Shown one piece after another: positions 1 through 12,320 of a stretch of 64,000 nucleotides of DNA (position 1 is its first letter; each line of letters starts with the position of its first letter). Position numbers and translations under genes: made by a program. This stretch comes from Hedera helix. Lineage: Eukaryota; Streptophyta; Magnoliopsida; Apiales; Araliaceae. Where the stretch lies: positions 191,001-255,000 of the forward strand of contig OX359264.1 of NCBI GenBank assembly GCA_947179155.2, in the 5' to 3' direction. Below the pieces are notes generated by a model that searched no databases, was not told the origin of the DNA, and worked only from the letters and a program-made list of their open reading frames with translations.

Positions 1-1179
1 TCCGTGGTATGATTGTGTAGTGATTTGGGGTAAACTGTGAGCCTAGGGAGAAGATCCTCGTGATCAAATCCCGATGATGGACATTTTGATATGTAATCGT
101 TGAATAGGGTCCATGGTTATATATATGTAAATTCGGGCCTTAAAGCGATACCAAATCGAGGTCAGGTTAAGGCCCCGTAATAATAAAGATATGTGATTGT
201 AGGTGTTTGGGGTTGTCTAGATGGCTCACATGCCCATGGATAGCCCCGACACGTTTTGAATGTTTGTTTTGATTTACGACGCAAAAAACGATTTCTAAAT
301 AAGGCAAATGATAAAGATTTTCTAAAAAGAATCAAATTAGGATATTAGATTCACGAGGTTTTAAAATTAAGAGTTTTGGCGAAATTTTGATCCTTGTTTG
401 ACGAAAAGGCTACATTTGGTTTTAAAATGTCATAAAAGATATTTTCGTAAAAAATAAATAAACGTTTTCATTAAACTTTGTGCATAGGGTTAAAGAGTTC
501 TAGAAGTTGCCTTCATTTTATTTATATTAACCGTTAGAAGACAATGTATAGTCTCGATTCCTATTTGACAAAAGTTTAAAAACTATTGTTTTCTGAAAAT
601 GACATCTAATAAAAAACCCTTCTCGTTTTCGGAATTGAAATCAATCTTTATTATAAAAAGCGAAGCCTTGTCATTTGGGTCAAAAGACGTCTAAACGCTT
701 TCCCGACAAAACACATTTGCCATATAAAATCCAAGCAACTTTTATGCAAAATTCACCACCACCATCACCTAGGCACGCACGCACACACACGCAACTCCCA
801 CATTTTTTAGAAATTTAAAAAGGATAGGAAAACATCGAGATTGCGGTAACCGTGTTTCACGGAAGTCGGGGGGTGCCTAACACCTTCCCCTCGCTTAAGC
901 AAGCCCCCGAACTCTATGAATCTCAGTTCGCGGACCAATTGAATCAGAGTCACATATGAGCCAGCGATTATGAAAACAAAATTCGGATGAGTTGGTACAT
1001 CCATTTTCAAATATACTAACTGGCGACTCTGGTCAATTAGCTCATAAAAATTCGACATTTCAAAACCCCGTCGACATTAAGCCGACCCTTTTCAAAAGTC
1101 ACATCTTAATCTAAAGGCTAAAATTGGAAAGGGCTTTTAATTATTAAAAAACGAAACGACCAAAATCCCGGCGTCGACA
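1..1179 (+). mobile_element. Decayed LTR/leader of an Ogre/Tat-like gypsy element
   Basis: No gene is visible. Around 840-930 the sequence has the 'ttcacggaagtcgggggg' and 'tgcctaacaccttcccctcg' words that I associate with plant Tat/Ogre-type LTR ends. At 1021-1032 the string TGGCGACTCTGG resembles the tRNA-Arg-type primer site of Ogre elements. The block ends near 1179 with 'cccggcgtcgacaca'. No polyprotein follows and the left end lies outside the window. The lineage is my inference from remembered motifs. Only the repeat-like character and the primer-site-like word are seen directly. Confidence 0.3.
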
Positions 1180-1353
1180 CACATCTCAACTCATAATCAT
1201 CAACCTAGTTATTTAACTAAGGTTTTACAACCAAACATGCTCATACGACTATTTCTTCCGACATTTTACGTATCACACATATAGAACACATATCTAGCAT
1301 AGTTCACCATAGATCTTCATCACTTAGATCCTTCCATAACCGAGATTACTAAA
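1180..1353. repeat. Left copy of a ~174-bp direct repeat
   Basis: The block from 'acacatctcaactcataatc' to 'gagattactaaa' recurs almost unchanged at 4293-4467. I see only a handful of substitutions between the copies. It links the left edge with the gypsy LTR to its right, so one element's sequence was duplicated or rearranged here. The 1354-2014 interval between this copy and the LTR shows no gene. It ends in a reversed initiator-Met-type primer site, 'tctgataccaa', at about 2001-2012. Confidence 0.7.
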
Positions 1354-3144
1354 CCAAGAACAAATATATCAGTTTCCCAACTGTTCAACACTGTAAGGAA
1401 ACACATGCCATCAGTGCATATATTTCTTCTTCGATACACACTGATCGTGCAAGTTTCGCAGCAGTATCTCCCTAATTGGTTCGCTGACATATCATATCCC
1501 CCGCCCATACAAGGGTTCGTTCATTTCAACCACTATATTAATATAGGAAGCTAAGTGGCTCTAAAACCAAGCACAAATTCCCAGCCCATACAAGGAATCG
1601 TACAACTCAGCCACTAATATGAGTCCTTAATTAAAAACCCACAAACCTCTAATTTTTCTTAACTGAATACGAATTCTCTCCATTCATATTTTAGCACATC
1701 CGACTCATTACGAGTTCATCTCTGTAGATCATTTCATGACCTTCTAAGTATTTTCTTTCTGCTTCTTAAAATCTTATTATAAGATATCTTCTATCACTTC
1801 TTCAAATTAGGTACAACATGACCCTTTTCATTTCTCTTATATCTTCTCAAATCCACATTTGGATAATCTTCTATATATGAATTTTCCAAATTCATTTTTA
1901 TTACTTAAACTCTTCTTGAGTTTATTCATTTATCATTTTACTTATCTTCTACTACGGTTATAGCCTAAGGTACACTTACCTAAGGTTTTTAACCTATTAG
2001 TTCTGATACCAACTTGTGACGACCCCGAATCCGGGTCCCTCGAACCTCGAATTCGGTTCAACACTAGTACTACATTTTCCTTATTGTTCATGAATTATAA
2101 CAATATTATAATTGATAAATAATCATTTATTTACAATTTTACAACATCTCTTTTCCATTCCAGAATCGTAATCTTTATACATTCCTAGTATGTCTCACTA
2201 TCATATATGATACGACATTCTATTACAATCAATTTGAGTATTTAACACTCATATTACATACCAACCAATTCTTATACTACACAATCATGTTACCTGTCCA
2301 ATTCGGACTGATATCTACAATGGTCGTGCTAGACCTTCAGTGAATGTAATATGCATTCATGTTTCTTGATCTTTAACAAAAACTTCGAATAACTTGCACT
2401 ATCTGAAAATGTTGGTTTTAAGCAAGAGTGAGTACGACGGCTCAGCAAGTTTAACAGTTACACATAATACTTTACATGTTTCACATATTATACATGCTCT
2501 ACATTTTATTCTTACATCATGCATTTCATGCTTTTCATTTTATGAATGCTTGATATTTCTTATGCATCACATACAATAAACAACTAACATCTAGCAAATC
2601 ATGCTTCATATCTGTACATATTTCACATGTAACCATATCTCATGTTGTTCACATATCACAAATGTCATCCATATATCTTCATGTTAATAATTTAACATCA
2701 TATTATAGCATAACAATGCACATAGGAGCAAGTTCTGAAAAAAACTTATCTGGTTTGCTTCTACCGTTTACGCTTATTTGCATCTTTTGTTCAACCTACA
2801 ATTTATATATAAAATTGACATAATTATTAGTTACAACGACTATAAATTAGTCTTAACTTAAGACCTTAACTTCAAATTATTAACTCTTAAGATGTCCGAT
2901 AAACGAACCCTTAAGTTTCGAACAAAAATCCTAGTCCAAATATAGTTGAAACATATCGGGTACGCTTAACCAACTTACGCATTCACTACACTTTCTTCAC
3001 ACGACTTACTTTCAATAAGTTGTCTATTTACCTTGGTTTAATTCAATTAAACTTTCTTCTTTTACATAACATAATGATTTTGACATTTAATAATGTACCA
3101 AATACCTCAAGATATTATCTACCTTTGATAATATACAACTACAT

Positions 3145-3485
3145 TCAAATATTATTAACCATTTAATAATATTTTAATTATTTATTAATATTATTAACCA
3201 TTTAATAATATTTTGATCACATATTAATATTATTAACCATTTAATAATATTTTATTCTCTTATTAATATTATTAATTATTTTATAATATTTTAATCTCTT
3301 ACTAGTATTATTAATCATTTAATAATATTTTATTCATTTATTAATATTATTAACCATTTAATACTATTTTAATTACATATTAATATTATTACTCATTTAA
3401 TAATATTTTAATCATTTACTAATGTTATTCATCATTTAATAACTTTTTAATCATATACTAATATTATTGATCATTTAATAATCTT
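3145..3485. repeat. ~40-bp AT-rich tandem array
   Basis: About eight imperfect units of 'tattattaaccatttaata' followed by 'atatttt' and a variable tetra- to octamer are arrayed head to tail. Unit length varies around 38-41 bp. The array lies inside the minus-strand gypsy LTR. Confidence 0.8.
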
Positions 3486-4292
3486 CAATCAATATCAATA
3501 GTTAACCTTTTAATTGTGTTAACCTTAATCTTTAACTTAAATATTTAGCTATCATTTAGTCCCTAATAAACTCTCTTACAATAGCTTATCTTTTTTTCAA
3601 TAGTGAAATTATCTTTTGTTAAGTTTTACAATGCCCGACAAGCAAAACTTTCAGTTCCGAATAAGTCTGAATTAAAATTTTAATTTTTTTAACAAGCACG
3701 AGCGTCTAGACGCCGCCCCAAAGCCTTTTTGGGGTGTCTAGACGCCCATAGGCAAAAACCAACAAGGGTCGGGCGTACACTTGCGCGTCTAGACGTCGTG
3801 TACTTTGGCTGCCAGAACCTCTCTCAGTAGTTTGGCCATAACTTTGTCATACGGAAATATTTTGAGGTGATTTTTGAGTCTAAATTCATTATAATTTCAT
3901 GATTTACAATTTCTATTTAGATCACAAATCCAAATTCCAAATGGAACAGGACTAAAAACTTCTCACAAGGACAAAGTAAAAACTAAAATCACAAATTCTT
4001 GGTTTTAAAGGTTCAAACTTGAATAAAATAAACTCTACACCTCCAAATGACACCAACTTAGTGTTGTTGTCTTCCTAACTTCTTGTTTTATAATATTTTA
4101 TGATTCAATCATATTTTTGAAAATGTTTTGACAATAAATTTAAGATCGAACTGCTTAGGGTTTCGAAACGCCCTATTTTGCGATAAAAGCCATAACTTGC
4201 TTATTTCTTCAAAATTTTCAATCGTTCAAGTTAGGTTATCTTCACAATACATAAACCTATCTTTCAAGACTCTTAGATCATAAATGTAACCC

Positions 4293-4467
4293 ACACATCT
4301 CAACTCATAATCATCAATATAGTTATTTAACTAAGGTTTTACAACCAAACATGCTCATATGACTATTTCTTCCGTCATTTTACGTATCACACATATAGAA
4401 CACATATCTAGCATAGCTCACCATAGATCTTCATCACTTAGATCCTTCCATAACCAAGATTACTAAA
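4293..4467. repeat. Right copy of the ~174-bp direct repeat
   Basis: Near-identical to 1180-1353. It abuts the 5-bp duplication ACTTA at 4468-4472 that precedes the solo LTR, so that later insertion cut the sequence immediately downstream of this repeat. Confidence 0.7.
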
Positions 4468-5240
4468 ACTTATGTAAGACCCCGAATTTTATGAAATATA
4501 AAATATAATTTTTCTTCATATATATTTTCATGAAACAGTAAGTGGTTAAATTGATAAAGTTAAAAGTTAAGGATGTTATGTGTAAATTATATTATGTCGG
4601 ACAATATTCGTTTGGTCAGGGAATATTCGTTCTGTAGGGGAATATTCGTACGACGGTGCCGTACGAACCAATCATTGGTGGACCCCACAAAGAATAATTG
4701 TCGGATATAGAAAATGACATAAATAATTTTTAAATGGTCAATGGTAGTATCACTTTTAATTGTTAAAATATTCGGTGGTAAAAGAATAGTAACATACGGT
4801 ATTACAAGTAACATACGGTATTGCACAGTAGCACACGGTATTGCACAGTAGCACACGACATTGCACAGTGTTTCGTATTATTAAACTGATAAAGTGGTTA
4901 TCGTTCAATATTTGACTTTATTGTCACATTCACAATAATTCATATTATTAAACTGATAATTGTCACAGTAGCATATGCACAGTAATTCACATTATTGAAT
5001 CAATAATTGTCATGACACAGTAACGTATTCTTTCTTTTACATACTTTCTGCATTATTGTTATCTCTATTATGGTGTTATTTAAACAGTTGTATTTCATTA
5101 ATTAATTGACTTGATATCTAACTCAGAGAGCCAACTACACTGTATTTATAACAATTAGTCATAATAATGAATAAGTGTGAATTATTGTTGAATAATTGAA
5201 TTAATAAAGTTATTTATTTATAATATAAAGTTAGGTGATA

Positions 5241-5490
5241 TAAAATGAATGGTATAGATTAAAGATAATATAGACTTTGAAAATGATGGTGTAGATTAAA
5301 AGATGATCTTTAAATGAATGGTTTAGATTAAGGAAATCTTAAAAGATGAAATGAATGGTATAGATTAAAGATAATATAGAATTTGAAATGGATGATGTAG
5401 ATTAAAAGATGATCTTTAAATGAATGGTTTAGATTAAAGAAATCTTAAAAGATGAAATGAATGGTATAGATTAAACATTATCTTGAAATG
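5241..5490. repeat. ~107-bp tandem repeat inside the solo LTR
   Basis: The word 'gaatggtatagattaaa' starts new units near 5246, 5354 and 5460. Each unit also has a related half-unit with 'gaatggtttagattaa'. Confidence 0.75.
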
Positions 5491-5870
5491 AACGGTTTGA
5501 ATTAAATTATGAAATCTTGGTTATGATAAGATTTTTGGCTATAAATAGAGGCATTAACTTAAGGATTTTTCATAAACTTCCTTACTTGTTCTTTCTTTCT
5601 CTCTCTAAATACTTCTTGTGTAAGTTCTCTTTATGTGTGCTTAAGTCATCTTGAGTATTTGTGAAGATCTATAAGTGTACGTGTACTGTTCAAGTTAATC
5701 AACCTCATTTAAATCAATATCCAGTCACGTGTTAAGGTAAGGAATATCATCTTCTTTCATATTCTATTATTTAAACTTACTACGGTAAGGGATTATCATT
5801 ATTTGATTCTCGAAAATAATATCGTTTCTTTCTTACTCATAAGATGTGTCATTTATTTCCATGTATTAAT

Positions 5871-6160
5871 TTGTGGGAATAACCTTACGGCGCGGATTAC
5901 CGCCTGTTGGTGAATAACCTTTCGTATTCATTCCTTATTAATCTCTGAGAATAACCTTACTACGCGGATTACCGCCTATTTGGTGAATAACTCTTCGTAT
6001 TCAATTTTTATTAAATTGTGGGAATAACCTTACGGCGCGGATTACCGCCTGTTGGTGAATAACCTTTCGTATTCATTCCTTATTAATCTCTAAGAATAAC
6101 CTGACTACGCGGATTACCGCATGTTTGGTGAATTACTCTTTGTATTCATTTCTTATTTGT
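5871..6160. repeat. 72/145-bp higher-order tandem repeat inside the solo LTR
   Basis: Four ~72-bp monomers share 'aataacctta', 'gcggattaccgcc' and 'ttggtgaataac'. Monomers 1 and 3 (5871 and 6016) resemble each other most closely, as do monomers 2 and 4. This gives a 145-bp higher-order period, followed by decaying relatives up to about 6200. Confidence 0.85.
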
Positions 6161-9100
6161 CTCTTGTGGAAATAATTTGTTTACACGAATTATCACATGA
6201 CACTTTTATTACATATTCGTTTATAATATCATTTTCTTTCATATTCGTAAGTGATATTATTTTCCTTTATACTCATAAGGGATACCATCTTTTTCATCTT
6301 CCATTATTCAAATTTACTATGATAAGGGATATCAATTTCCTTCACCTTTTGTTAATCAAACCTGCTACGGTAAGGGATATTATTTTCTTTCATACACCTA
6401 AATCGAAACTTATTATGGAACTATTGCTTCTATAATTCCTGAAAATATTATATGTTCCATAATAGTTGCACTCCATCATTTTAATTGAACCATCCTATTT
6501 ACGTGAACCTTTCTATTGAACTTTAACCGTTATTCTGAACTGTAGATCTTGAATATCATTTTTGAATTTCACTCCACATTATGTTGACAATTTGGACATT
6601 ATTTGAATCTGTACAAAGTAAACTTCTGATACTTATTGTTTATCATGTTTCTTCTGTTCATCATTTATATCATTCTAATCATCCAAAATCAAGTTGTTGT
6701 GAATATCTGTGGCCGGGGCACATATGCGATATAATTGTTGAACAGATGATAGGTTAAAGGCGATATAATAGGTTAAAGGCGATACATCTGTTCGGTGTCT
6801 TTTATGGCACGTGGTGAATGTTCTCTTTGGCCTGTAGTGCAAAGATGAACTGTTGTTTGGTATGATTATGACCAAAGGCTGAATCTGGTATAATCATGAC
6901 CGTTGATGTTATATTGAATGTCTTTGGCCCGTAGTGCAAAGATGAACTGTTGATCTGCATGATTATGATCAGGAACTGTGAAATTGTATTATCTTGACTA
7001 ATGGTATTTCAGATGATAAAAGTTGATGATGTTTTTCCTAAAAAGATAAGCGAGTGGACATTATAGTCTGCATTATTCTTCTAATAGATTGCTCATTCCG
7101 CTGCTATTATTGATCTGAACGTTGTTCAAGAATTTAACTGCAGTTTTTGATATAAACCTTGTAGTGTATTGTATTCTATCAAGAACTCAACTGTTGAAGA
7201 CTAATGATAATTTATTCATCATTATCTTAGTCATGATATTCTTTACTAGGCTATTTGAGCTCACCCATTCTTTTGTTCCATTGTTTTTCAACAGGAGATG
7301 TGAACGTAGCTGGGTCTAGCCGGGGAATAGAGTGAGAGTCCGAGGGATAGCTGTCGTAGTCTTCACGCATTGTAAAATAGTGTGATAATAATAGTGAAGG
7401 CTTAGTTGTGTATTATTATACACTGTATTGTTGAACGTTATTCTACTTTGTAATAATTTTGTTGTAGTCTTTTGACAACTCAAGTTTGGGCTGTGTGGAC
7501 CCAGATTTGGGGGTGTCACAACTTATATTTAACAAAGTAATAAATAAGGTTTGAAAAACTTTTAAACTTTCTATAGAATTCTTCTTTTTGGAAATGGTTG
7601 GAACTCTCTCTTGATCTTCTTGATCTACCCGAAAATGACTAACACCCTTAGTGTTTGAGCTCTCAAACTCATAACTCTCACCATGTAGCTCTTATTTTCT
7701 CTAGAGCCTCTCTCTCTATAAGTTAGTGCAAGTAAGCAAATGAGCAAACAACTGATACAAGGATGTAAAGGATGCTATTTATAAAACCTCCCTAATCACC
7801 ATCAACTCCTACTAATCAACTAACATTGGTCAATTAGAGGCTAATTTAGGCTTACTATAGCATGAATGACCATTTGGAATGACTAGCTTGATTGACCATG
7901 GTGTGACATGTTACTTGCAATTTTTCCAAGCTAGCAAAACAAGTAACCAATTGAGTATATAACACTCAATCACCAAACTCACCAACATTTAACCTTGGTC
8001 ACACAATACTCAACCTTAGTTAAGGCTCATCTTATTTATATGTACATATTTATATATCTCACAATAACTAACCACAATGTGGTTAACTCTCTACATTAAA
8101 ATGACCTAGGTTGGTCCACACACTCAACTATGGTCTAAACTCATCATATAAATAGATATACCTATTTTATCATTTACTCAATTAACCAAGATATGATTAA
8201 TTCTCTACAACATCCAACCCAAGGTTACCTACCAATTCTACATTGGTGAATTATATATATACATAATTGTATCTATAATATTCTTCCTACAACTAACTCA
8301 TACATAGTTAAATCTTTAATTTATTTACTACCTAGGGTTACTCAATTAACTTATCCATAGTTAATTCTCAACACCACCTTTATTTACCTAGCAATTAACC
8401 AATGATTGGTTAATGCCCTCTCTTGTCTACCAACTAGGGTTATTCAATTAACCATACATTAGTTAATTCTCTATACTAAATCAATACTGGAAAATATTTT
8501 CCCAACATTTAACTTTTAATAGTTTGAGCTACATAACTTACTTTTTATTAGGCTATCTTCTTTAATTACCCATTTTATCCAAACATTCTCATATTGGGCT
8601 AACATCTATAATTCCTTTTGGGCTAGTTCACTAATTAAATTACTTGAACTCTTCATTAGGTTAAAGGTTTAAATTTATTTAAATCTCTCTATAATTACCA
8701 ACAAGTCTTTCAACAATTACATAATGGGCTTGTTTTAAATTCACTTTTTAATTCTGTACATCAACTTAATAATTAAGCTAATTACTTAATTAATCACTTC
8801 TTATTATTGCCATCCTAGGCAATAATTCTAGCTCTTCTATAACTTTAACTCAATAACTAATATAGTTAAATTAATTAATTATATTTAATGACTTTCCTCT
8901 TTACTTCATATTTAAACTAATTAATTTATTAGTTTTATTGAGTATTAATTTACTCATCTTCTTATTTGGCTGACAATCACACTTTAGGTTTATATATTAA
9001 TATAACCACATTCACTTCTCAATTGAATTTATTTCATTAATAAATTCTCTACATGCATTATTAAAATATTCTCATATTTAATTTCTAACAAATACATTAT

Positions 9101-9224
9101 GTTAAAAAAAATATTTACCCATTTTTCACACATCTCACTTTTACAATTCTAGGTTTTAAACCATAACTTTTAATTAATATTTAAAATCTTATTTACAAAT
9201 CTTGTAAATATCTGGGATATTACA

Positions 9225-10293
9225 GCTTCCTTTCATTTCCAAAGTAGAAGATGAAGTTGTTGGACATTCAAAGCTTCACCATTGATAGTTTTAATGTTAT
9301 CTAACTACCAGAGGCTTGGAGCTTTAATGGTTTTTCTAGGGTTTTTCTTTCCTTCTCTCACTAAAACTCTATCTATTTTCTCTAGAGAATTTCTCTCTCT
9401 AACTTCTCTTGCAACTTTTTCTTAAGAGCTTCTCTCTCTAAAATGCTTACAACTTGAAAAAATGAAGTATTATAATGTTGGTCAAAGATAGTCTTATTAA
9501 ATTATATCTCATCTTCCAATAATTATACATATAACTATGTATGTATAGATCTATCATCAACTTCATCCAATCCAAGCTTACATGGAAATTTTTAGAAATT
9601 CCTAACCAATCAAATGTGTCACATAAGAGATTACATGGGACCCAAGGGATCCCTCTCTTATCCATCCAACACCTCATCTTTATCCTTCTATTTTTGCTTT
9701 ATTTTTAATTTGAATTTGGTAGCAACATTGACCAGTTGTTGACTTTCACTTAATGTACCATTTGGGCTAATGTTTGGGCTACTACATTTAATTTTACTTG
9801 GGCTAAGTTAATTAAATCAATGGGCTACTAGCATGACTTGGTATTTAAATCAAGCATTGAGCTAAATTAATTAAATTACATGATTATACATTATTGTCTA
9901 CAAGTTCATTTCATAATTAAATTATTGGGCTTATTTAATTAACTTACTAAATTAGTCCATTAGTAATTAATTACATACATGGACCATTAAATAAATTCAT
10001 CTAGTTTAACACATTGTTACATATTTAATATTCACATTAATTATATAATCCAATTAGACTTGCCATATTCAAGATTAATTGAATATTTAATTAGGGTTCC
10101 TCATAAAATAATCTTAGGTTAGACTGTTAATTTAATAAATTCATTAATCGAACTTTCTTTAAAAAATTAACCGAATAGTCAACAATCAAATTACCACATA
10201 AATGTTTAAATAAAATCACACAATAACTCATTTAATTAGAATTTAATTTTTTAATTTTATTTATAATGTAATTCAAAATTCTTGGTCCTTACA
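9225..10293 (-). mobile_element. Second, truncated minus-strand LTR-like block
   Basis: On the minus strand this starts TGTAAGGACCAAGAATTTTG at 10293. It shares features with the right part of the preceding LTR (7560-9224): CT-rich 'tctctctctaaa' runs, repeated 'gggcta' words and AT-rich filler. It ends abruptly against the other LTR at 9224/9225. It interrupts a gypsy protease on its right side. It probably belongs to a related LTR family; no target duplication could be defined. Confidence 0.4.
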
Positions 10294-10295
10294 CA

Positions 10296-11547
10296 ATTTG
10301 TACGGCTTGGGGTGTCGATCCGTCTTCAACTGTAATATTTGAACAGTTTCTTCAGACATTACAGTTTTACAGTTGCCACTGTATATGATCATCTTGCATA
10401 CCTTATCTGCCACCGTGCAAGTTGTATAAAATATATTGGTCCTTAACTAATCATCTTCTGATTCACCTTTAGTAGTCAACAGACTTTTACGAATGACCAA
10501 AGTCTCATGCTCATCTCCATACAACACATCTTTATCCTCATAGTAATCATATATGGGCTCTCCAAACTCTTCGGTATCATCCATTATATATTCCTCAACC
10601 AAGAGGTTTTTACCCTTCTGATTAGTAGGTTTTCTGCACTCATTCACCCGATGTCCCTGCTCACTACATTTGAAACATCTAATACTAGGACTAGAATTAC
10701 CTTGTGATTGTAGCTATGTAGTACGGGGCTGTAGAGGGGGTATTGTCCTATTGTTTAGAACATTCCTCATCACCGGCTTCCTGTTCTGCTGCTGCTCTAC
10801 ATCTCGAGCTCTCTGGTAAGCCTCATAAACAATCCAAATCGAGTGAAGACTGAGAACATCTTACAAATTTTGTCTCAGTCATCCCAAATTCCTTGTTACT
10901 AATTGTTCCTCCATTTTAGACAAGTCATTCTGAGCTATCAACTAGTAAAACTCCTCAGTATACTAATCGATTGACCTGGTTCCTTGTATCAATAAATGCA
11001 GTCGTTTAAACAAGGATTGAGTGTACCAAAAATGAAGGAAGTGGCTCTGCATCTTCTCCCACTCTGTAATTTTAGATCTACCCCGCCTCTCTCGTGAGGG
11101 CTTCAATTTCTCCTACCAAGCAGACACCCAGCCTTTGAGTTTGATGGCAACTAGTTTCACTATGATGTCATCTGAAACCTCTTTGCACTCGAAGACCCGT
11201 TACATTTCATTTACTTGTAACGTACTAGAAAACTCCGGTAGCTCTACTTTAAAACCCATATCTCGGCGATGTTCATCTCGACCACGTCGTTCCCAGAGTT
11301 GTTCCCTATAATGATAATGATTGTCGAAACTGGACTTGGAGTTATAGTGCTCCTCGTCATGATCAAGGTGTGGGACTTCCTTAGCCGAAACCTGTCCACA
11401 ACAACCCAGACATTGCGCCGTTAGACGACGGGTTTACTCTGTAACTTGTCACTGTAAATTCTCAATCATCATGTCCTGAACGTTATGATCACGGTACGGG
11501 ATTTTCTTAGCCGGAACCTGTCTACGACGACCATGACCACCAACCAT
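10296..11547 (-). pseudogene. Broken gypsy gag-protease remnant
   Basis: An ATG at 11547 on the minus strand opens a reading frame rich in charged residues. It decays through stops into a CX2CX4HX4C zinc knuckle at 10677-10636 (CFKCSEQGHRVNEC), the nucleic-acid-binding motif of gag. An acidic linker and a TAG/TAA near 10447 follow. Further along, 10439-10296 reads as a retropepsin-like segment ('KVCKMII-YSG-NCKTVMSEE'). The catalytic Asp expected before Ser-Gly is Tyr here, so the protease would be dead. The pol region is missing, cut off by the LTR-like block ending at 10293. Order and motifs fit Ty3/gypsy. The part from 10700 to 11500 is only loosely readable. Confidence 0.6.
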
Positions 11548-11599
11548 TGAATATGATGAGTACTAACTCTAGTCAGATGCTTAAAGCTCTTATACCAAC

Positions 11600-12320
11600 T
11601 GACGTCGGATGCATGATAACGATTATCCCGCGGGCTTGGTTAACAGACAATTTTATAGACCAAAGGCGTAAGAGAAAAATCCCAAAGAAACACAGAGAAA
11701 TCTATAGTGCTCAATTTCAATATTATTGAAAGCAAAAGTTTTTTTTTAATTAACCCACAAGCCGGGTTATATAGTTGAATATTCTTGGGCAACAAGAAAG
11801 GAAATATCCTAAAAATTTATCTAACAGACTCTAACAAAATCCCTAGAAATGCGCCACGTAAACGGTCCTATAATCACGCCACATTTCTTATAGTTATAGT
11901 ACTCGAGTACTGACAACTCGTAAAATTATGCCACGTAGTAACAAGAAAAAAAGAGATTTACAAAAATTCGTTGCTATGAAAGGACTCAGACCCTCGTGCG
12001 AAAAGAAAGAAACTGCTATTATAAAACAGAAATATCTACTATAAAATAAGAACGTCCAAAGCCAAAGCTTAGAACCGAATCCCAAAGTCATATAACATCT
12101 GTATTAAAGCCCAAAGGTAAAGTCTAGTACGCTGAACTCATCCAAACCTATCAATACTTGCTAACCTTGCACCGATCCTTTAGATCTAGGTAATTCAATG
12201 CCATCAATGTACTATCTGATAGGTCGACAACATTGGATTCGGATCCTCCTGCATCAATATATCTCACATCAAATCAACTCTTTCCCATCAAAAGGGAAAC
12301 ATTTGTCCACATTCCTCCGC
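11600..12320 (-). mobile_element. 5' LTR of the broken gypsy element (left edge precise, right edge approximate)
   Basis: Reading on the minus strand, CCGACGTCA at 11608-11600 is followed by GTTGGTATAAGAGC, a one-base variant of the initiator-Met primer site TTGGTATCAGAGC (11598-11586). The gag ATG then comes about 40 bp further on. A minus-strand TATA-like run ('tatataacccgg') lies near 11776. The start of the LTR, probably near 12310-12320, is not certain. Confidence 0.45.

Larger units (their letters stand above)
4473..7520 (+). mobile_element. 3,048-bp gypsy-type solo LTR
   Basis: It begins TGTAAGACCCCG and ends GGGGGTGTCACA (TG...CA). It is flanked by perfect 5-bp direct repeats ACTTA at 4468-4472 and 7521-7525. 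There is no internal region, so it is a solo LTR left by LTR-LTR recombination. A plant TATA box, TATAAATAG, lies at 5540-5548 in plus orientation. Length and termini resemble Tekay/Del-type chromovirus LTRs, which is a family inference. The LTR carries three internal repeat systems: a ~107-bp repeat near 5241-5490, a 145-bp higher-order repeat at 5871-6160, and a ~97-bp direct duplication near 6824-6970. The ORFs seen inside it are not genes. Confidence 0.85.
2015..9224 (-). mobile_element. Minus-strand gypsy-type LTR, interrupted by a solo LTR
   Basis: Read on the minus strand, the block starts TGTAATATCCCAGATA (at 9224) and ends GGGTCGTCACA (at 2015). It is followed two bases later by TTGGTATCAGA, an initiator-Met-type primer site. 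A minus-strand TATAAATAG lies at 7783-7775. This is the arrangement of a 5' LTR whose element body extended leftwards. Without the nested solo LTR (4473-7520 plus one 5-bp duplication) it would be about 4.16 kb, long but possible for plant gypsy elements. No matching second LTR is complete in the window. It contains a tandem array (3145-3485) and a small GC-rich palindrome cluster (3700-3800). The exact extent is inferred. Confidence 0.45.

Noticed and set aside
5871..6160. CRISPR-like array impression
   Set aside because: The repeats are contiguous 72-bp monomers without unique spacers, in plant nuclear DNA; it is a tandem repeat in an LTR.
6121..6435. 104-codon ORF
   Set aside because: T-rich low-complexity translation inside the solo LTR and its decaying repeat array.
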